NCBI GenBank assembly: GCA_027422505.1
Contig: JAPQWV010001605.1
Location: 16,001 to 80,000 of the forward strand
Origin: Craterostigma plantagineum
Taxonomy: Eukaryota > Streptophyta > Magnoliopsida > Lamiales > Linderniaceae
Direction of reading: 5' to 3'
DNA length: 64,000 nt
Below are positions 1 to 10,758 of this stretch, one piece after another; position 1 is the stretch's first letter, and the number at the start of each line of letters is the position of its first letter. The notes beneath the pieces are model-generated. The model had not been told where the DNA came from and did no database searches. It saw only the letters and a program-made list of their open reading frames with translations. The position numbers and the translations under genes are program-made.

Positions 1-1034
1 TCGAAGCGAAGAGACACTGCCAGATGGTGAACGATCAACAACCAATCGAGGAAACCTGGACGCTTTTCTTCATGTCCAGGAACCACTTGTTGAATCAGAT
101 CAACGATGGCATCGTCGCGTTGATCTGCCGTATTTGGATGGGACTGACCCGCTGGGATGGGTTGCAAGGGCTGGTTAGTACTTTCTTCTCCAGCAAACGC
201 CAACAAATAGTAGGGTATCGTGCGCCATGGTAAGCATGGAGGGAGTTGCAGAACCTTGGATCCGTTGGGTGATGACTCACCCAAATTTGACGTGGGAAGG
301 CCTGAAACAAAAGCTGATCAACACCTTTGACGAGAAGCATCTAGGAATTCAGCTCGAGCGAATCAGTAACATCAAGCAAATCAGATCTATTAAAGACTAC
401 TTTCACGAGTTTGTGGGGGTAATTACCCACTTACACGAAATTCCAGTGTTTCAACATCTGAGCTTCTTATTAGGATTACATCCAGTCGTGCGTATAGAAG
501 TAAAAGTCCTTCAACCAACTACTCTCGAGCATGCTTATCACTTAGCCAAAGGGATTGAGCGAAAGTTATTGGCCACGAAGAAGCGGGAGTACTATGTCAG
601 AGGCGCAAACGTCAGCCCAAAACAAACTGCTATGCAGTACGTCGGATTTCACGGATTTTCGGGTAGCAAGAAACGAGCGCAAGTTTGGGGAGACCAAACT
701 AGATTACATCGAGAAAGAGCATGTGCCAGTTACCACTAAGTAGAAGGCCCCAGAATGCTATATGCCTCCTCATGCTCGCAATCCAGATCTGCGATCGAAG
801 CCTTTCCGTCGTATCTCGGACCGTGAATTTCAAGAACTGCGATCCGAAGGTCTTTGCTTCCGTTGTCGCCAACCTTATCATTCGGGACACATGTGCTCAG
901 ATAAAGAACTTCATATGATGATCGGCGGTGAAGAGGATGACTTTTGGAGATGGAGATTTTCGGACAGCAAGATACCGATCCGCCTTGAGGACAAGGCTGC
1001 TTTTCGAGGGGTGGATAGTGTTAAGAGTCTTTAA
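1..1034 (+). pseudogene. Ty3-gypsy gag relic
   Basis: Broken coding remnant of an LTR-retrotransposon capsid/nucleocapsid protein. Codons for a LPYxDGTDPLGW-type segment lie near 120-170 in one frame. After a frame change, 227-739 encodes a retrotransposon gag domain (EPWIRWVMTHPNLTWEGLKQKL, then a leucine-rich segment). A third frame at 762-1034 carries a CCHC zinc knuckle, CFRCRQPYHSGHMC, followed by an acidic tail. At least two frameshifts separate the parts and no protease or RT follows, so it is dead. The left end is cut by the window edge. It lies upstream of, and in the same direction as, the RING gene and may sit in one of that gene's introns (inference). Confidence 0.8.
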
Positions 1035-1478
1035 CTAGTATTATTATATTAAGTTTTTTTTGTTAGTAGTTTAAGTTTGAATTTTAATTAGATTTGATTT
1101 AGATTTAGTCTTTGAGATTTCTTAGGATTTAAATATTTGTTTTAGTCCTATGTATAAGCGTCAGTCTCGTAGAGGCAAGTATCGAGGGTTTGAGGAAAAG
1201 GTTGGGGACTAGAGTTTATCTCTCGGTTTGGCTATTAGGAAAGGTATTAGGAAAGCACGTTGTTCTTCGTTTCTTCGTTCGAGATTAATAAAATTATATT
1301 TAGTTTTATTTTCGTGTCTATCATCGTCTTAACTCTAACAAACCTCTTTTGTTTTTCTCAATTTTTTTTATATATCTAACAGTGATAGGGTGTTGTTAGG
1401 TGGGCAAGGTACGTCTAATGATAGTTTTGATATGTGCTTAAGTAATTGCTAATGTTCCATGATTATTTATTTTTACAG
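1035..1478. other. Non-coding AT-rich stretch between gag relic and first visible RING-gene exon
   Basis: No convincing gene. The first 300 bases are T-rich and may be residual retrotransposon sequence. From about 1380 the sequence behaves like an intron and ends in a splice acceptor (TTTTTACAG at 1470-1478). A short AG...GT-bounded segment at 1382-1408 could be a micro-exon, but its translation does not clearly match the family. Confidence 0.4.
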
Positions 1479-3038
1479 CACTTCTGGGTATCTATCTCCA
1501 TGGTCTTCTTCATTGCAGCAACCATCTTTACGCTTCTGAAGCTATGTGGTAATGATTAATCTCCACGATATTGTTATTGTTGATAATTGTTGTTCGTTTT
1601 TGAACACATACTAGAGGGTTTGAAACAAAATACAAATTTACTGGAACGTAAAAATTTGAGATTTATTGTTTGACAAGGATAAATACTGCTTATTTTCTCC
1701 ACTGAAAATATAATCTTTTGTCCTTTGTCTTTTATTTAGGCGATGTAGCAGCTCTCGGATGGTGGGATCTGTTCATCAATTATGGGTAAATTTAACAAAC
1801 CTATTTTTCCCCTATTTTATTGCAAGCTCATAATCTCTCATCTTCTTACTCTTTTTCCTTCCATTTCTCAGTGTTGCAGAATGCTTTGCTTTTCTAATAT
1901 GCACGAAATGGTACAATCCTGCGATTCATAGACATCCTGACGTTGGTACTACACAGGGATCATCGTCTTCATTATACATAAGAAACTTAAACTCTTCGTC
2001 GAGCATTAGATCTCTTCAATGGAACGGAAGCATCTTTATGTCTCCCTTGGAAGATGATCAACAAGGAAGGATGTGTAGTTTACAAGACATTGGTGGGCAT
2101 GTCATGAAAATTCCCTTCATTGCTTTTCAGGTCATGCTCTTCATGTACCTTGAGGTATGTATGTCAAGTAATAGAAGGAATATGTTTCCTCTATATATAG
2201 TTCCTATAATCAAATCCATATATTTCATTTCAGGGAACTCCAAGTGGCGCTAAGTATATTCCCATCCAAGTTCTGTTTTTTCCTCTTCTTCTTCTCCAAG
2301 GAGTTGGATTTTCGTTCGCTGGTTATCGACTTTTCGAGAAAATATCCAGCGGTGAGGAACAGATGGGAAGCTCTTTTAGGCTTCCACAGACGGCATATGA
2401 TTATATGGGGATAATGCGACGTGGGTCGAGGTACTCTTACTAAAAGTAAAAAAATATTTCTTTTCTTTTTTATGAAGATAGGATTTCTTCATACACACAC
2501 AGATTACTCGGCTGGTGGTCCATAGATGAAGGAAGTAGAGAGGAGAGAGCTCGTCTTTTTTACTCTGGGGAATCTTACGGTACTTTTTCCCCTGATGCAG
2601 TAAAGAAAATGCCAAGAGCTGAACTTGCAAATGAGGTGATCAATCATTGTTACGCTTGTTTTAGGATTAAAATCTTGTTTCTCACAAAATTAGTGTCTTT
2701 ATTTCTCTTCTTTTCTCAGATACTAAGACTTCAATCAGCGCTAGCTTCGCAGACAGAGATCACAAACAGAAGCCAGGAGGAATTTGAGAGGCTTCAAACT
2801 GTAATTATTTATTATAAATACATACTTGAACCATAATTGTATCATCTATTTATCTCGTATATGTTGATTGTATTTAATTTTGTTTGTCAGGAAAAGATAC
2901 TGTGTCGTGTTTGTTTTGACGATCAAATAAGCGTCGTTCTTCTACCTTGTAGGCACTATGTTCTTTGCAGGTAAGTGTTGCATTGCCAATATATGTAACA
3001 TAGTTTCCTTTTTCCTATCTCATATTGAGAATTTTCTG

Positions 3039-3131
<93 letters not shown>

Positions 3132-3210
3132 CGCATGTGGGGAGAAGTGTAAAAGATGCCCTATATGTCGTGTATCTGTCGAAGATCGCTTGCCTGTATC
3201 TGATGTATAG
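1479..3210 (+). CDS. Membrane RING-finger E3 ubiquitin ligase, 3' eight exons
   Basis: Spliced host gene; the 5' exons are not visible. Exons by GT-AG borders and continuous frame: 1479-1548, 1740-1785, 1872-2154, 2234-2430, 2503-2635, 2720-2800, 2891-2970, 3132-3210 (stop TAG). The product fits the plant 'Transmembrane Fragile-X-F-associated' family of multi-pass proteins with a C-terminal RING. Visible features are hydrophobic helices (FWVSISMVFFIAATIFTLL, FIAFQVMLFMYLE, VLFFPLLLLQGVGFSFA), the family motif LLGWWSIDEGSREE, a short coiled segment (QTEITNRSQEEFERLQ), and a C3HC4 RING reading CRVC, PCRH, then CGEKCKRCPICR. RING ligases of this form pass ubiquitin from an E2 to substrates; the membrane and target are unknown. 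The gag relic upstream may lie in an intron, with earlier exons outside the window. All eight exons join without stops or frameshifts, so the part seen looks functional. Confidence 0.87.
3039..3128 (+). repeat. (ATT)30 microsatellite in the last intron of the RING gene
   Basis: Ninety bases of uninterrupted ATT fill most of the 161-base intron that splits the RING domain and end three bases before the acceptor (TTCAG, 3127-3131). The repeat supplies the pyrimidine-poor 3' part of the intron, so its length could affect splicing (inference). Poly-Ile and poly-Asn reading frames across it are artefacts. Confidence 0.97.
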
Positions 3211-3469
3211 CTCTTCTTATCTGATTTGGCGTCCATTATTGTTGTGATTGTTGTTGTATAGAGAGATGGAGGAGCGATTTCAGTTTTTAAATATGTTATC
3301 TCGCCTTCCTAGTGTTAATGTATGTAAAATGGCATCAGCAAATTATACTATTCAATGTCATTTATGTGGTTGAACAGCACATGGAATTTTGTTCGAAACA
3401 ACTATTGTTTTATTGGTCAGTTCTTCGCTTGATCTGATTTTAACAAGACTTCAAAATTTGAATTTTTAA
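3211..3469 (+). other. 3' UTR and downstream flank of the RING gene
   Basis: Non-coding, AT-rich sequence after the TAG stop. No unambiguous polyadenylation signal was chosen; nothing else is recognised before the direct repeat at 3470. Confidence 0.5.
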
Positions 3470-4167
3470 TTGCCAACACACCACCCTCTAACCTCCTCCC
3501 CCGCCTCCATTAGCGGAGGTTGGGGAGCCCTTCTAGTTTTTTTTTCAGCTTTCTCTTATTTAAAAAAAAAAAATTCTTGCTTCAATCCATCGACGGCACC
3601 CTCTAGTGTCGACGCCCACTGCCCGTCAGCCCGGCCGCTGTCCGCCTGCCCGTCAGCCCGTCCGTCTTACTCCGCCACCTTCGCTGGCCACGATTTCCGC
3701 CCCACCTCCGGCCTCCCACGGTCGTCCCGCTGCCCCTCTTCCGACCACCCAGCCGCTGTCGTCAGATTTTCCCTGCCACCGCCCCGACGTCCCCCTTGAG
3801 TCTCCCTTAGCGGGAGCTCGTCTCTCTTGACCCCTCGGGTTAGGAGCTTTTTCTCCCCCGTGGAGCCTTTTCTCCCATTGTGGAGCCTATTCCGACGAAG
3901 ATGAAGGCATTGTAGTGACAATCGAAGGAAATGAAGAATATTGTAAATTTAGCTTAACAGCTTTTTTTGTGGTATGGTCTTTAGTTCACGGTTGTTTGTT
4001 AAGGTGTCTTTTATTTTCTGTCGGCTTTTCGTTGTCGTGTTTTGCCCGTTTGTGGGCCTTTGTTCTCCCGGCGACGATGTTCCGGTGAGACCCTTTGGGT
4101 TATTTAGTCCGTGTAACTTTCATTTTGTTATTGATACTATCGTTTCCGAAAAAAAAAATTTGCCAAC
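3470..4167 (+). mobile_element. Putative 5'-truncated LINE or retroposon 3' end
   Basis: The segment ends in an A run (4149-4158), and both sides carry the 8-bp direct repeat TTGCCAAC (3470-3477 and 4160-4167), as expected for target-primed insertion. The last 200 bases (TTTGGGTTATTTAGTCCGTG, then a T-rich tract and TATCGTTTCCGAAAA) resemble plant L1 3' UTRs. The 5' half is GC-rich with proline/serine-rich frames but no recognised domain. No RT codons remain, so the class is inferred from structure alone. Confidence 0.45.
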
Positions 4168-4214
4168 TATCGATTGTGATGGGCAGGTGCCAGGGTTTTC
4201 CATTTTTATTTTTC

Positions 4215-4940
4215 TGCTCTCAATGTACGGTAATTGATAAGTCTTTGACAGGGACGTCAAATTTGAATGCCAATTATTGCATGTGATCAGAATGTGGTGG
4301 ATATCAAGGTTATCAAATCGGGTTTTCGAACCGGACCGGAAATTTTAGTGGTTTAAGGTTTAGTGATTTAACCGGTATAGAACCGGAAACAAACCGGAGT
4401 TAAACCGGTATATTTAGATTTTAAAAATATATATTTTATGAATAAATCAATCAAATTAATTAGAAAATATACATGTTTTTATGGACATTTTTGAAATTCT
4501 AATTTTATAAAATTAAGGGGCAAATTTAATAATATAAATTGTATTGGGGATTAAATTTAATTGTACTATGGGATGTAAAGTATTAAATCTATCAATTTAG
4601 GGGGTCAAAATTAAATATAAGGAAAATATTGGGTTGATAATTTATTATAAACTTGAAAAAAGTGTGGCCAAGAGAACTCGAAACCAAGCACAATTTGTTA
4701 AGCAAACGAGTGCGTCACCTCAGCCCACCATTTAGTGATATATTTCAGTTTTGTGAATATTAGTATATATTATATATATATATATATATTTTTTTAAATT
4801 AAAGCCAAGACCGGACCGGGATCGGACCGGATTTTTGACCGGTCCGACCAGCCAAAACCGACCGGTCCGGTCCGATCTTCAAAACCATGGTGGATATATA
4901 GGTTAATAGTTGGAAAAATTTTCGTGCCTTTCACATGATA
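4215..4940 (+). repeat. Inverted copy of the 11025-11145 sequence, split by a MITE
   Basis: About 130 bases, read around the MITE at 4305-4887, match the reverse complement of 11025-11145. Shared words include GGTAATTGATAAGT, GTCAAATTTGAATGCCAA and GTGGTGGATAT joined to ATAGGTTAATAGTTG. At 11025 the sequence is continuous with the LTR of the minus-strand gypsy element, so this may be a piece of a related LTR in opposite orientation. Its origin is not settled. Confidence 0.65.
4305..4887. mobile_element. Non-autonomous Mutator-like MITE
   Basis: 583-bp element flanked by the perfect 10-bp direct repeat TGGTGGATAT (4295-4304 and 4888-4897). The ends are imperfect inverted repeats: GGTTATCAAATCGG on the left against GGTTTTGAAGATCGG read from the right, followed by subterminal arrays of ACCGG/CCGGT. 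The interior is AT-rich with no coding capacity. The inverted copy at 11025-11145 shows the same site without the insert. A TSD of 9-11 bp is typical of MULEs, hence the class; the terminal repeat is too degenerate for a family name. Confidence 0.75.
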
Positions 4941-4944
4941 GTTA

Positions 4945-5908
4945 GGAGGTGGCACGGGGCCAAATAACTTAGAATTTTTCGCTCTAAGTTTTGGCCGCAC
5001 GGGGCAGCTGCAGACGGGACCCCAAGAATGGGGAAGTACAAGCACTCAACATTCGCACAAAACAAGTCGCTCATACACTAGGTAGCTACTTGTACAAATT
5101 TTCTACAGGCTTAAATTTTTGCCAAAGGTGCCAAATGAATGGCACTTGCTCCTTATATAGTTCTTCGGCCAAGACAACTCAAAGGACTATTCCTTGCTTC
5201 AAATCGCCCAATGGAAGAATGAGCGCCCAAGAGTTCGCCCACTGCATGCTCTTCTTTTTCTGACAGGACAGGGTCATGACATGGACGTTTGATCTTCCCA
5301 ATAGTGCCTTGGCCTGCTTTCCTGGCTTGGCAGGGTGTCAGGAACGTTTGGGCTCCTTGGCCAGTGCTTTCGCTTACTTTTCTGGTGGCCATGGTGGCCA
5401 ATCGTTGGCATTTGTTAGTCATAATAGGCTTGGCTGGCCAATCCTATCAAAGTTAGTGGACTGTTGACGTTGCGGTGGGATCCTATCAAAGCCACGCTGG
5501 CCACTCGCCCGATGCCGCGCTGTCACGACAAAGTGCCATGCACTGTCGCCTGATGCCGCGCTGTGCCTGCCCTGTGCACGCACAAGTGCAGCACAATGCA
5601 GCCGAACGCGCTCATGCCGCATGCGCCAGCCACCCATGCTGACACCAATATCCTGCAATCCAACCAAGTGGCCCGATGGGACGCGAGAGAAGTGCTGATG
5701 GCGCGCGCACTGCCTCGTTGCTGCGCGCGCCAACTAAGCCATGGGCCAAGTCCATGAGCGACCGAGTCCACCAAGCTCAACCAAGTTGCGACAACTCCCA
5801 CAATTTGCCGCACATATACCGACCATTCCTTCTTACCGACACCAGCCGGTCATGCTTCGACCGTCGCTGACCCGTGCTTAACGGTAAAAATCGATCAACA
5901 TTGTGACA
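4945..5908 (-). repeat. 3' LTR of the degenerate minus-strand gypsy element
   Basis: Aligns with 11145-13636 outside the nested Cassandra. Shared words include TAGGTAGCTACTTGTACAAA, GCTTTCCTGGCTTGGCAG and CAAGTTGCGACAACTCCCA. The minus-strand start TGTCACAATG at 5908 directly follows a polypurine tract. The other end, near GGTGGCACGGGGCC, is the degraded counterpart of TGTCACGTGGCC at 10762. Confidence 0.75.
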
Positions 5909-5919
5909 ATCCTCCCCCT
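5909..5919 (-). other. Polypurine tract
   Basis: The minus strand reads AGGGGGAGGAT immediately before the LTR start TGTCACAA. This is the plus-strand primer position for the degenerate gypsy element. Confidence 0.75.
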
Positions 5920-6011
5920 AGAACTTTCGATGCCCTCGTCTCTAGGGCTTGCGTTTTCAAATACTACTCAATGTGCTGGTCGGCCTTGGCTAAGCTATCC
6001 CGAGCTTCATC

Positions 6012-6460
6012 CTAAAGTAGCTCACGCCCATGAGCAAACTTGCACGCGGCTGGATATCCAATGCCAATTGTCCGAAATGTCACCGACTGCGGAGTTAGGG
6101 GCTGGAACCTGTACATCTCGAAGGGGCTCTTATCTGTGGCCGATGACTTATGGAGGTTATAGTAGAACTGGGCCGCATCAAGTAGAAGTCCGGCTGTGCT
6201 TTCTTGCAGAGATATAGTACTTGAGATATTCCTCGAGCAACTGGTTGGTCCGCTCACTTTGGCCGTCACTTGGGAGTGGTATGCCGATGAGAAGCGTAGC
6301 TTCGTACCGAGCACGTGAAATAGCACTGTCCAAACTTTCCCTAAGAACCTAGAATCTCGATCACTTATAATCTCCTCTGGCAAGCCAAAATGGTTCACCA
6401 CGTTGCAGAAATACAGAAGCACAACTACACCTGCTGGGCACTTGCGAGGGGCCGCCATAA
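6012..6460 (-). pseudogene. Ty3-gypsy integrase catalytic-core relic
   Basis: The minus-strand frame gives [20 protein letters not shown], a textbook second-Asp region of the D,D-35-E integrase core. It continues as LGTKLRFSSAYHSQ, where active elements have HPQTDGQ, so the glutamate-side region is damaged. A QFYYNLHKSSATDKSPFEMY-like segment follows. Integrase would join cDNA to host DNA. Neighbouring integrase parts are in other frames, so no active enzyme is encoded. Confidence 0.85.
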
Positions 6461-6830
6461 AACTGCCATTGTTGAGAGTCGGCCAACAGCTACGAAGATG
6501 GACGCATTGTTACCTTCTGTTATTGGGAGCCCAAGTATGAAGTTCATCGTGAACAATCTCCAAGTACTTGCCGCGATCGGAAGGGGCTGCAACAGTCTAG
6601 TCGGCTTGGTCTATTCGGGCTTGTCCCACTGGCACGTAGCGCATGTTCGCACAAATGACTCAACGTCTTGCTCCATGATTGGCCACTGGAACTTGCGAGA
6701 CAATAGCGCCATCATGCGCCCAACTCCAGGATAGCCAGCCCATTGCGGATCGTGATGCTCCCTTAAGAGATCTCGCCCCAATTTTCCTGCGGGGACATAG
6801 AATCGTTCACCATGAGTGGCTAACAACCCC
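6461..6830 (-). pseudogene. Integrase HHCC zinc-binding relic
   Basis: Minus-strand codons at 6611-6826 give LLREHHDPQWAGYPGVGRMM and then FVRTCATCQWDKPE. This matches the H-H-C-C zinc-binding N-terminal domain of gypsy integrases (H and H spaced before the C-x2-C pair). The segment between it and the core is out of frame. Confidence 0.8.
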
Positions 6831-7099
6831 TTCGCAAGCCAGTACCTTTATACAAGTCTAGCTTCAACGTTTTCCTCCAGCTTCTTAAAGGTCGCATCGT
6901 TCTCGCCAGATGCAGTCGACAAAGTTGCTCTCGGCCGAGCTTGTGGCTGTCAACGTGTTGAGTTGTCGCTGTCGACTTAGTGCGTCGGCCACCTCATTCT
7001 GTCGTCCCGGCCTAAGCATCCACTCAAAGTCAAATTCTCACAAGAACTCTTGCCAACGCGCCTGCTGTAAGCTTCTTATGTGTTTTGAAATACGTGTTT

Positions 7100-7955
7100 G
7101 CCACATTATCCGTCACAACAAGAACATAGCACCCAGAAGATAATGCCACCAGGCTTCAAGACAGTGGATGACCACAGTCATCTCCTTCTCATTCGTGTAG
7201 CGGGTCTCGGCATCCTTCAGTTTCCGACTCTCATAAGCAATCGAGTGCTTGTTCAGGACTAGGACACCACCAATAGCCTTGCCCAATGCATCAGTGTGTA
7301 CCTCGAAAGGTTGGCTGTGTCCCGATAACTTTAAGATGGGCTCACTTTCCAAGGCTGCCTCCATTCACCGAATGCTTCCTCCGAGTTCTCGGTCCATTCC
7401 CACTTCACGTCCTTCTTTAGTGGTGGAGCGGCCAGCTTGGAGTAGCCCTTAATGAAACACCGATAATAGTTTGCTATACCAAGGAACGAACGTAACTCAC
7501 TTACATTGGTCGACCGCGACCACTCCACCACGAAACGTACCTTGGCCACGTCCATCCGAAACTCGCCACCTTCAATCACGTGGCCTAAGAAGTGATGTGA
7601 GTCTACCCAAACTCGCACTTCTCCCTTTTTACGAATAGCCTATTTTCCCGCAGCCTATCAAACATGGCCTTCAAGTGCCTTACATGGTCCTCCAAACTTG
7701 TCGAGTAAACGACAATATCGTCCAAGTATACCACCATGAATATATTCAAAAACTCGTACAACACATCATTCAAAGGATTGCAAAAGGTAGTGGGGCGTTA
7801 GTCAAACTGAAAGGAATGATAAGAAACTCATATGAACCGTACCTCATAACACAAGTTGTCTTCGACTCTTCGCAGTTATGCAAACTTGCCAATACCCCGA
7901 GCGCAAGTCTAGCTTCGTAAAGTAGTGCGCCTTGACCAATTTGTCGAAGAGGTCC
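7100..7955 (-). pseudogene. RT C-terminal half and RNase H relic
   Basis: Minus-strand frames show the RT segment after the insertion (DLFDKL, then FTKLDLRSGYWQV near 7880-7960). Next come the thumb/connection (LGHVIEGGEFRMDVAKV, ELRSFLGIANYYRCFIKGYS at 7440-7618) and RNase H (PFEVHTDALGKAIGGVL, then YTNEKEMTVVIHCLEAWWHYL at 7113-7364). RNase H removes the RNA template during cDNA synthesis. The frame changes near 7350 and again upstream, so the enzyme is dead. Confidence 0.85.
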
Positions 7956-8607
7956 AATGCATGGGGATGCAGGGGGGACCTACAGTGGGGCTCGGGGGTC
8001 ACTTGACCCCCAGCCTGCGCGGATTACCCCGTATGTTGTACTGTTGTCCGCCATTTTTTCTCCGCTTGCAGAACCCCCCTCCACCCCACCCCATTTAAGA
8101 CGACGTAGTAGGTAATAACTCGTGAGTGGGCTGAAAAAGAAGCCCAATTTATTTGGGCTAGTATAGTGGAATATTGGGCATATTATTAGGTTTTCCTTTG
8201 TTTTTTCTATTTCCTTGTAATTGGTAAGATGCTCTTGCAATAAATAAAATTAGTTACTCAAAATTAAGCTCGGGCCATTTCAATAACAACATACATTCTG
8301 GAAATTACAATTAAAAACATACAAAAAATGATTAATACCATCTATAATTAATAGCCTCATCAAGGATCCTAACTAATATTGATACAATAATTGATTTTTT
8401 ATATAATATTGAATGTTTCTAATCTTACAACAATAAAGAAAAATTAATGGAACCGATCCGGATCTGGTAAGAACCGGCGGCGGCGGTTTTCGTGCCGGTT
8501 CTGGAACATTTCATTAATAATAGGCCCGAAATCAGAACCGTCGAAACCGACCCGAAACTAGCCCATTGGCCAGGTCTACCTCTAATTGAGCCGCCCCCCC
8601 AGATTCC
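7956..8607. mobile_element. Non-coding insertion(s) splitting the reverse transcriptase
   Basis: The RT frame breaks after VADL at about 8608 and resumes with DLFDKL at about 7955. AGGTCC lies at both borders (7950-7955 and 8608-8613), consistent with a short target duplication. The ends carry G-rich/C-rich inverted tracts (GCAGGGGGGACC, GCCGCCCCCCC). Near 8560-8590 the sequence GGCCAGGTCTACCTCTA resembles a hAT MITE end, and 7975-8100 has the GGGGTC...GACCCC look of another hAT-type end. It may be two nested non-autonomous DNA elements; the exact class is uncertain. Confidence 0.55.
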
Positions 8608-8915
8608 AGGTCCGCCACTGTGGGGATGGGATACTTGTTCATAACAGCGACATTGTTTAGAGCCCGATAGTCCACGCGAAAACGCAATGCTCCGTCCTTT
8701 CTGCACTGGAACAAGACAGGTGATCCAAAAGGGGCATTCGAAGGTCTAATGAGGCCGGTATCCAGCAGCTCGCCAACCTGCTTCCTCAACTCCTCAAGTT
8801 CAACAGGATTCATCCGATACGGGGCCTCCGCCGATGGCCTGGCTCCTGGTTCGAGCTCAATGCGGTAGTTAGTAGTCCGCCTCGGATGCAGTTCCTTAGG
8901 CAGCTCTGCCAGCAT
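8608..8915 (-). pseudogene. RT N-terminal half relic
   Basis: The minus-strand frame reads LPPRR-type lead-in, then YRIELEPGARPSAEAPYRMN, VELEELRKQVGELLDTGLI, RPSNAPFGSPVLFQ and FRVDYRALNNV. These are RT fingers-domain blocks 1-2 of Ty3-gypsy. The frame breaks at the insertion after VADL, before the catalytic YxDD block. Confidence 0.85.
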
Positions 8916-9248
8916 CAGGTCCTTGCTAGCAACTCCTTAACTTCGGCTGGAGGGTCGTGTCTGATTGGGCTTCAACACTGCGACTTTCCGCCACATCAGT
9001 TAGGTCCGCGCGTCCAACTCCATGCTTTATTTGTATAGACAAACACATTGCCCCAACAACGGATCCACGGCTTCCTCCAAGTCGGTGGTCATAGTAGCCG
9101 TTTATGAACACATACAGCTTCTTATCCGCAAAGAACACCCATCAAGGAAGGGCATCGGAATAGCCTTTCCCAGCACCAAGCACTTATTACCCAGAATTAC
9201 CTCAAAATCATCGAGGGGCATTACAAGGAATTCTTGAATGCCTTACCA

Positions 9249-9640
9249 CTAACCTATCTTGATGAGAGTCGAGGTCTTTCCACTTGTCGGGATAGGTGGA
9301 GCATTAACTGTTTTCATTGTTGATGACTCATGCATCACCATCAATATTAGCCGGTCTGCCATCTTTGTCTGTCGCCATAATGTTATGGGTCGCCCCGCAT
9401 CCACCAACGCTGGAACTCGCTGTCCACTAATAACACATGGAAGGTACATGAGTTTATTCTTACCCGAACATCCTTTTTGGAGAGCTGCCAAAATCTGCAA
9501 TTGGTTGGCCTAATGTGTTTCCGATGTCGAGCCCCAAGGAGTGGCCTCTCCTCGCATTTAGGCTGTGACCGCATATACCGCCAACTTTCGCGGACACTCG
9601 TAACACTTGTGTAGGCCGCTGCAAAGGAAAGGCACATAAT
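9249..9640 (-). pseudogene. Aspartic protease and gag zinc-knuckle relic
   Basis: Minus strand: a CFLC...HKCYECPRK-like zinc knuckle lies at about 9580-9640, followed after a frame change by LMYLPCVISGQRVPALVDAG at 9249-9500. The position and LVD-x-G pattern match the retropepsin active site, but the usual D-T/S-G-A reads DAGR, so the catalytic motif is lost. Confidence 0.7.
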
Positions 9641-10746
9641 CTTCTTCTAGCTTGCGGCATGAGCCTTTCCTGGCTACTGTTGTTCACTTTAGCATTGGTT
9701 CGAGCTAGGCTTCCATTGGCTTTTCTTCTTGCCCATTCGCACTTTCGTGCTTTTACGCTTGTCGAAGTACCCTGCCCCTATTTCTTAGGCTCGGCCACAG
9801 GTTGGCATCTTGGAATATCCTACAGCCGTTCGGCCTCCGCAAATGTCGTCTACAGATCTGGAGTGTTTCGCCTGGCAAAGCCCGTTTCTACCTACGGGGT
9901 TAGTCTGTCAATGAAATTATACACCTTGTCCGGCTCCGACATGTCTATCACATTCATCATTAGCAAATGGAATATTTGCACATATTCATGAATAGGGCCT
10001 GTCTGCTTTAACTTACGCAAAGCGTGGCGGGCGTGCCACGCACTATATTGTGGCAGAAAATGGGCCTTCAGCTCGGCCGTCAGTTCTTCTCAGCTTGTGA
10101 TCCTAGTCTGATCATTTTTCAGGCTTCCTTCCTCGTGCGCCACATATTTTTGCATCATCAATTAGGAACCTTGTAGCCAACGTGACTTGCTCTTGTTCGG
10201 GAGTCGTGGCTGCCTCAAAATAATCCTCCATGTCATGGAGGTAGTTTTCCAACTCCTTAGCGTCTCGTGCCCCATTGATGTCTCAGGCTGCGATAACTTC
10301 GACAGCAAGCTGCTTGATGAATTGTTCACCTGTATCATAGAACGTAATACCTTAATCTCATGGTCTAGATCCGCACGATGAGCTACGCTCGAGTTGATCT
10401 CCTCATCGATCAGTCTAGTAAGGGCCTCGATAGCTTGAGCTAAGGATCCATCTCTTTGTCGGTTCTTGCGGACGACTCACTCAGGATCTCGGCAGCCGTA
10501 TCAACAGCATGTAGAAGCGACAATAATGGGTGTTTTAGGATCGTCTAGGACTTTTGCCTTAAGCTCCTCAACAGACGGCTCCAAGGCTGCCACTTTATGT
10601 TCCAACTCGGTCACCTTTGGTCTAAGTGCGGTATAGCCAACTTTGTTGTTGCTCATCATGAGAGGATGCTTCGTCCTCCATGTCTTAAGTATGGACGGGT
10701 CTGAAGATTGGTGTAGGATAGTCTCTTTATCTTCGCGGAACCTTTC
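9641..10746 (-). pseudogene. Gag relic of the degenerate gypsy element
   Basis: Minus-strand fragments include an N-terminal coiled segment (PKVTELEHKVAALEPSVEEL, about 10545-10630) and a capsid-like region at 9900-10300 broken into several frames. Position between the PBS and protease supports gag; no open frame exceeds about 110 codons. Confidence 0.6.
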
Positions 10747-10758
10747 GCTCTGATATCA
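10747..10758 (-). other. Primer binding site, initiator tRNA-Met type
   Basis: Minus strand TGATATCAGAGC differs at one position from TGGTATCAGAGC, the complement of the 3' end of plant initiator tRNA-Met. It lies four bases from the LTR end TGTCACGTGG (10762). Confidence 0.8.

Noticed and set aside
2958..3236. Open frames with poly-isoleucine (plus) and poly-asparagine (minus)
   Set aside because: They are translations of the (ATT)30 microsatellite inside an intron.
4660..4735. Possible tRNA-like sequence in the MITE
   Set aside because: Only a weak B-box resemblance; no cloverleaf could be laid out by eye.
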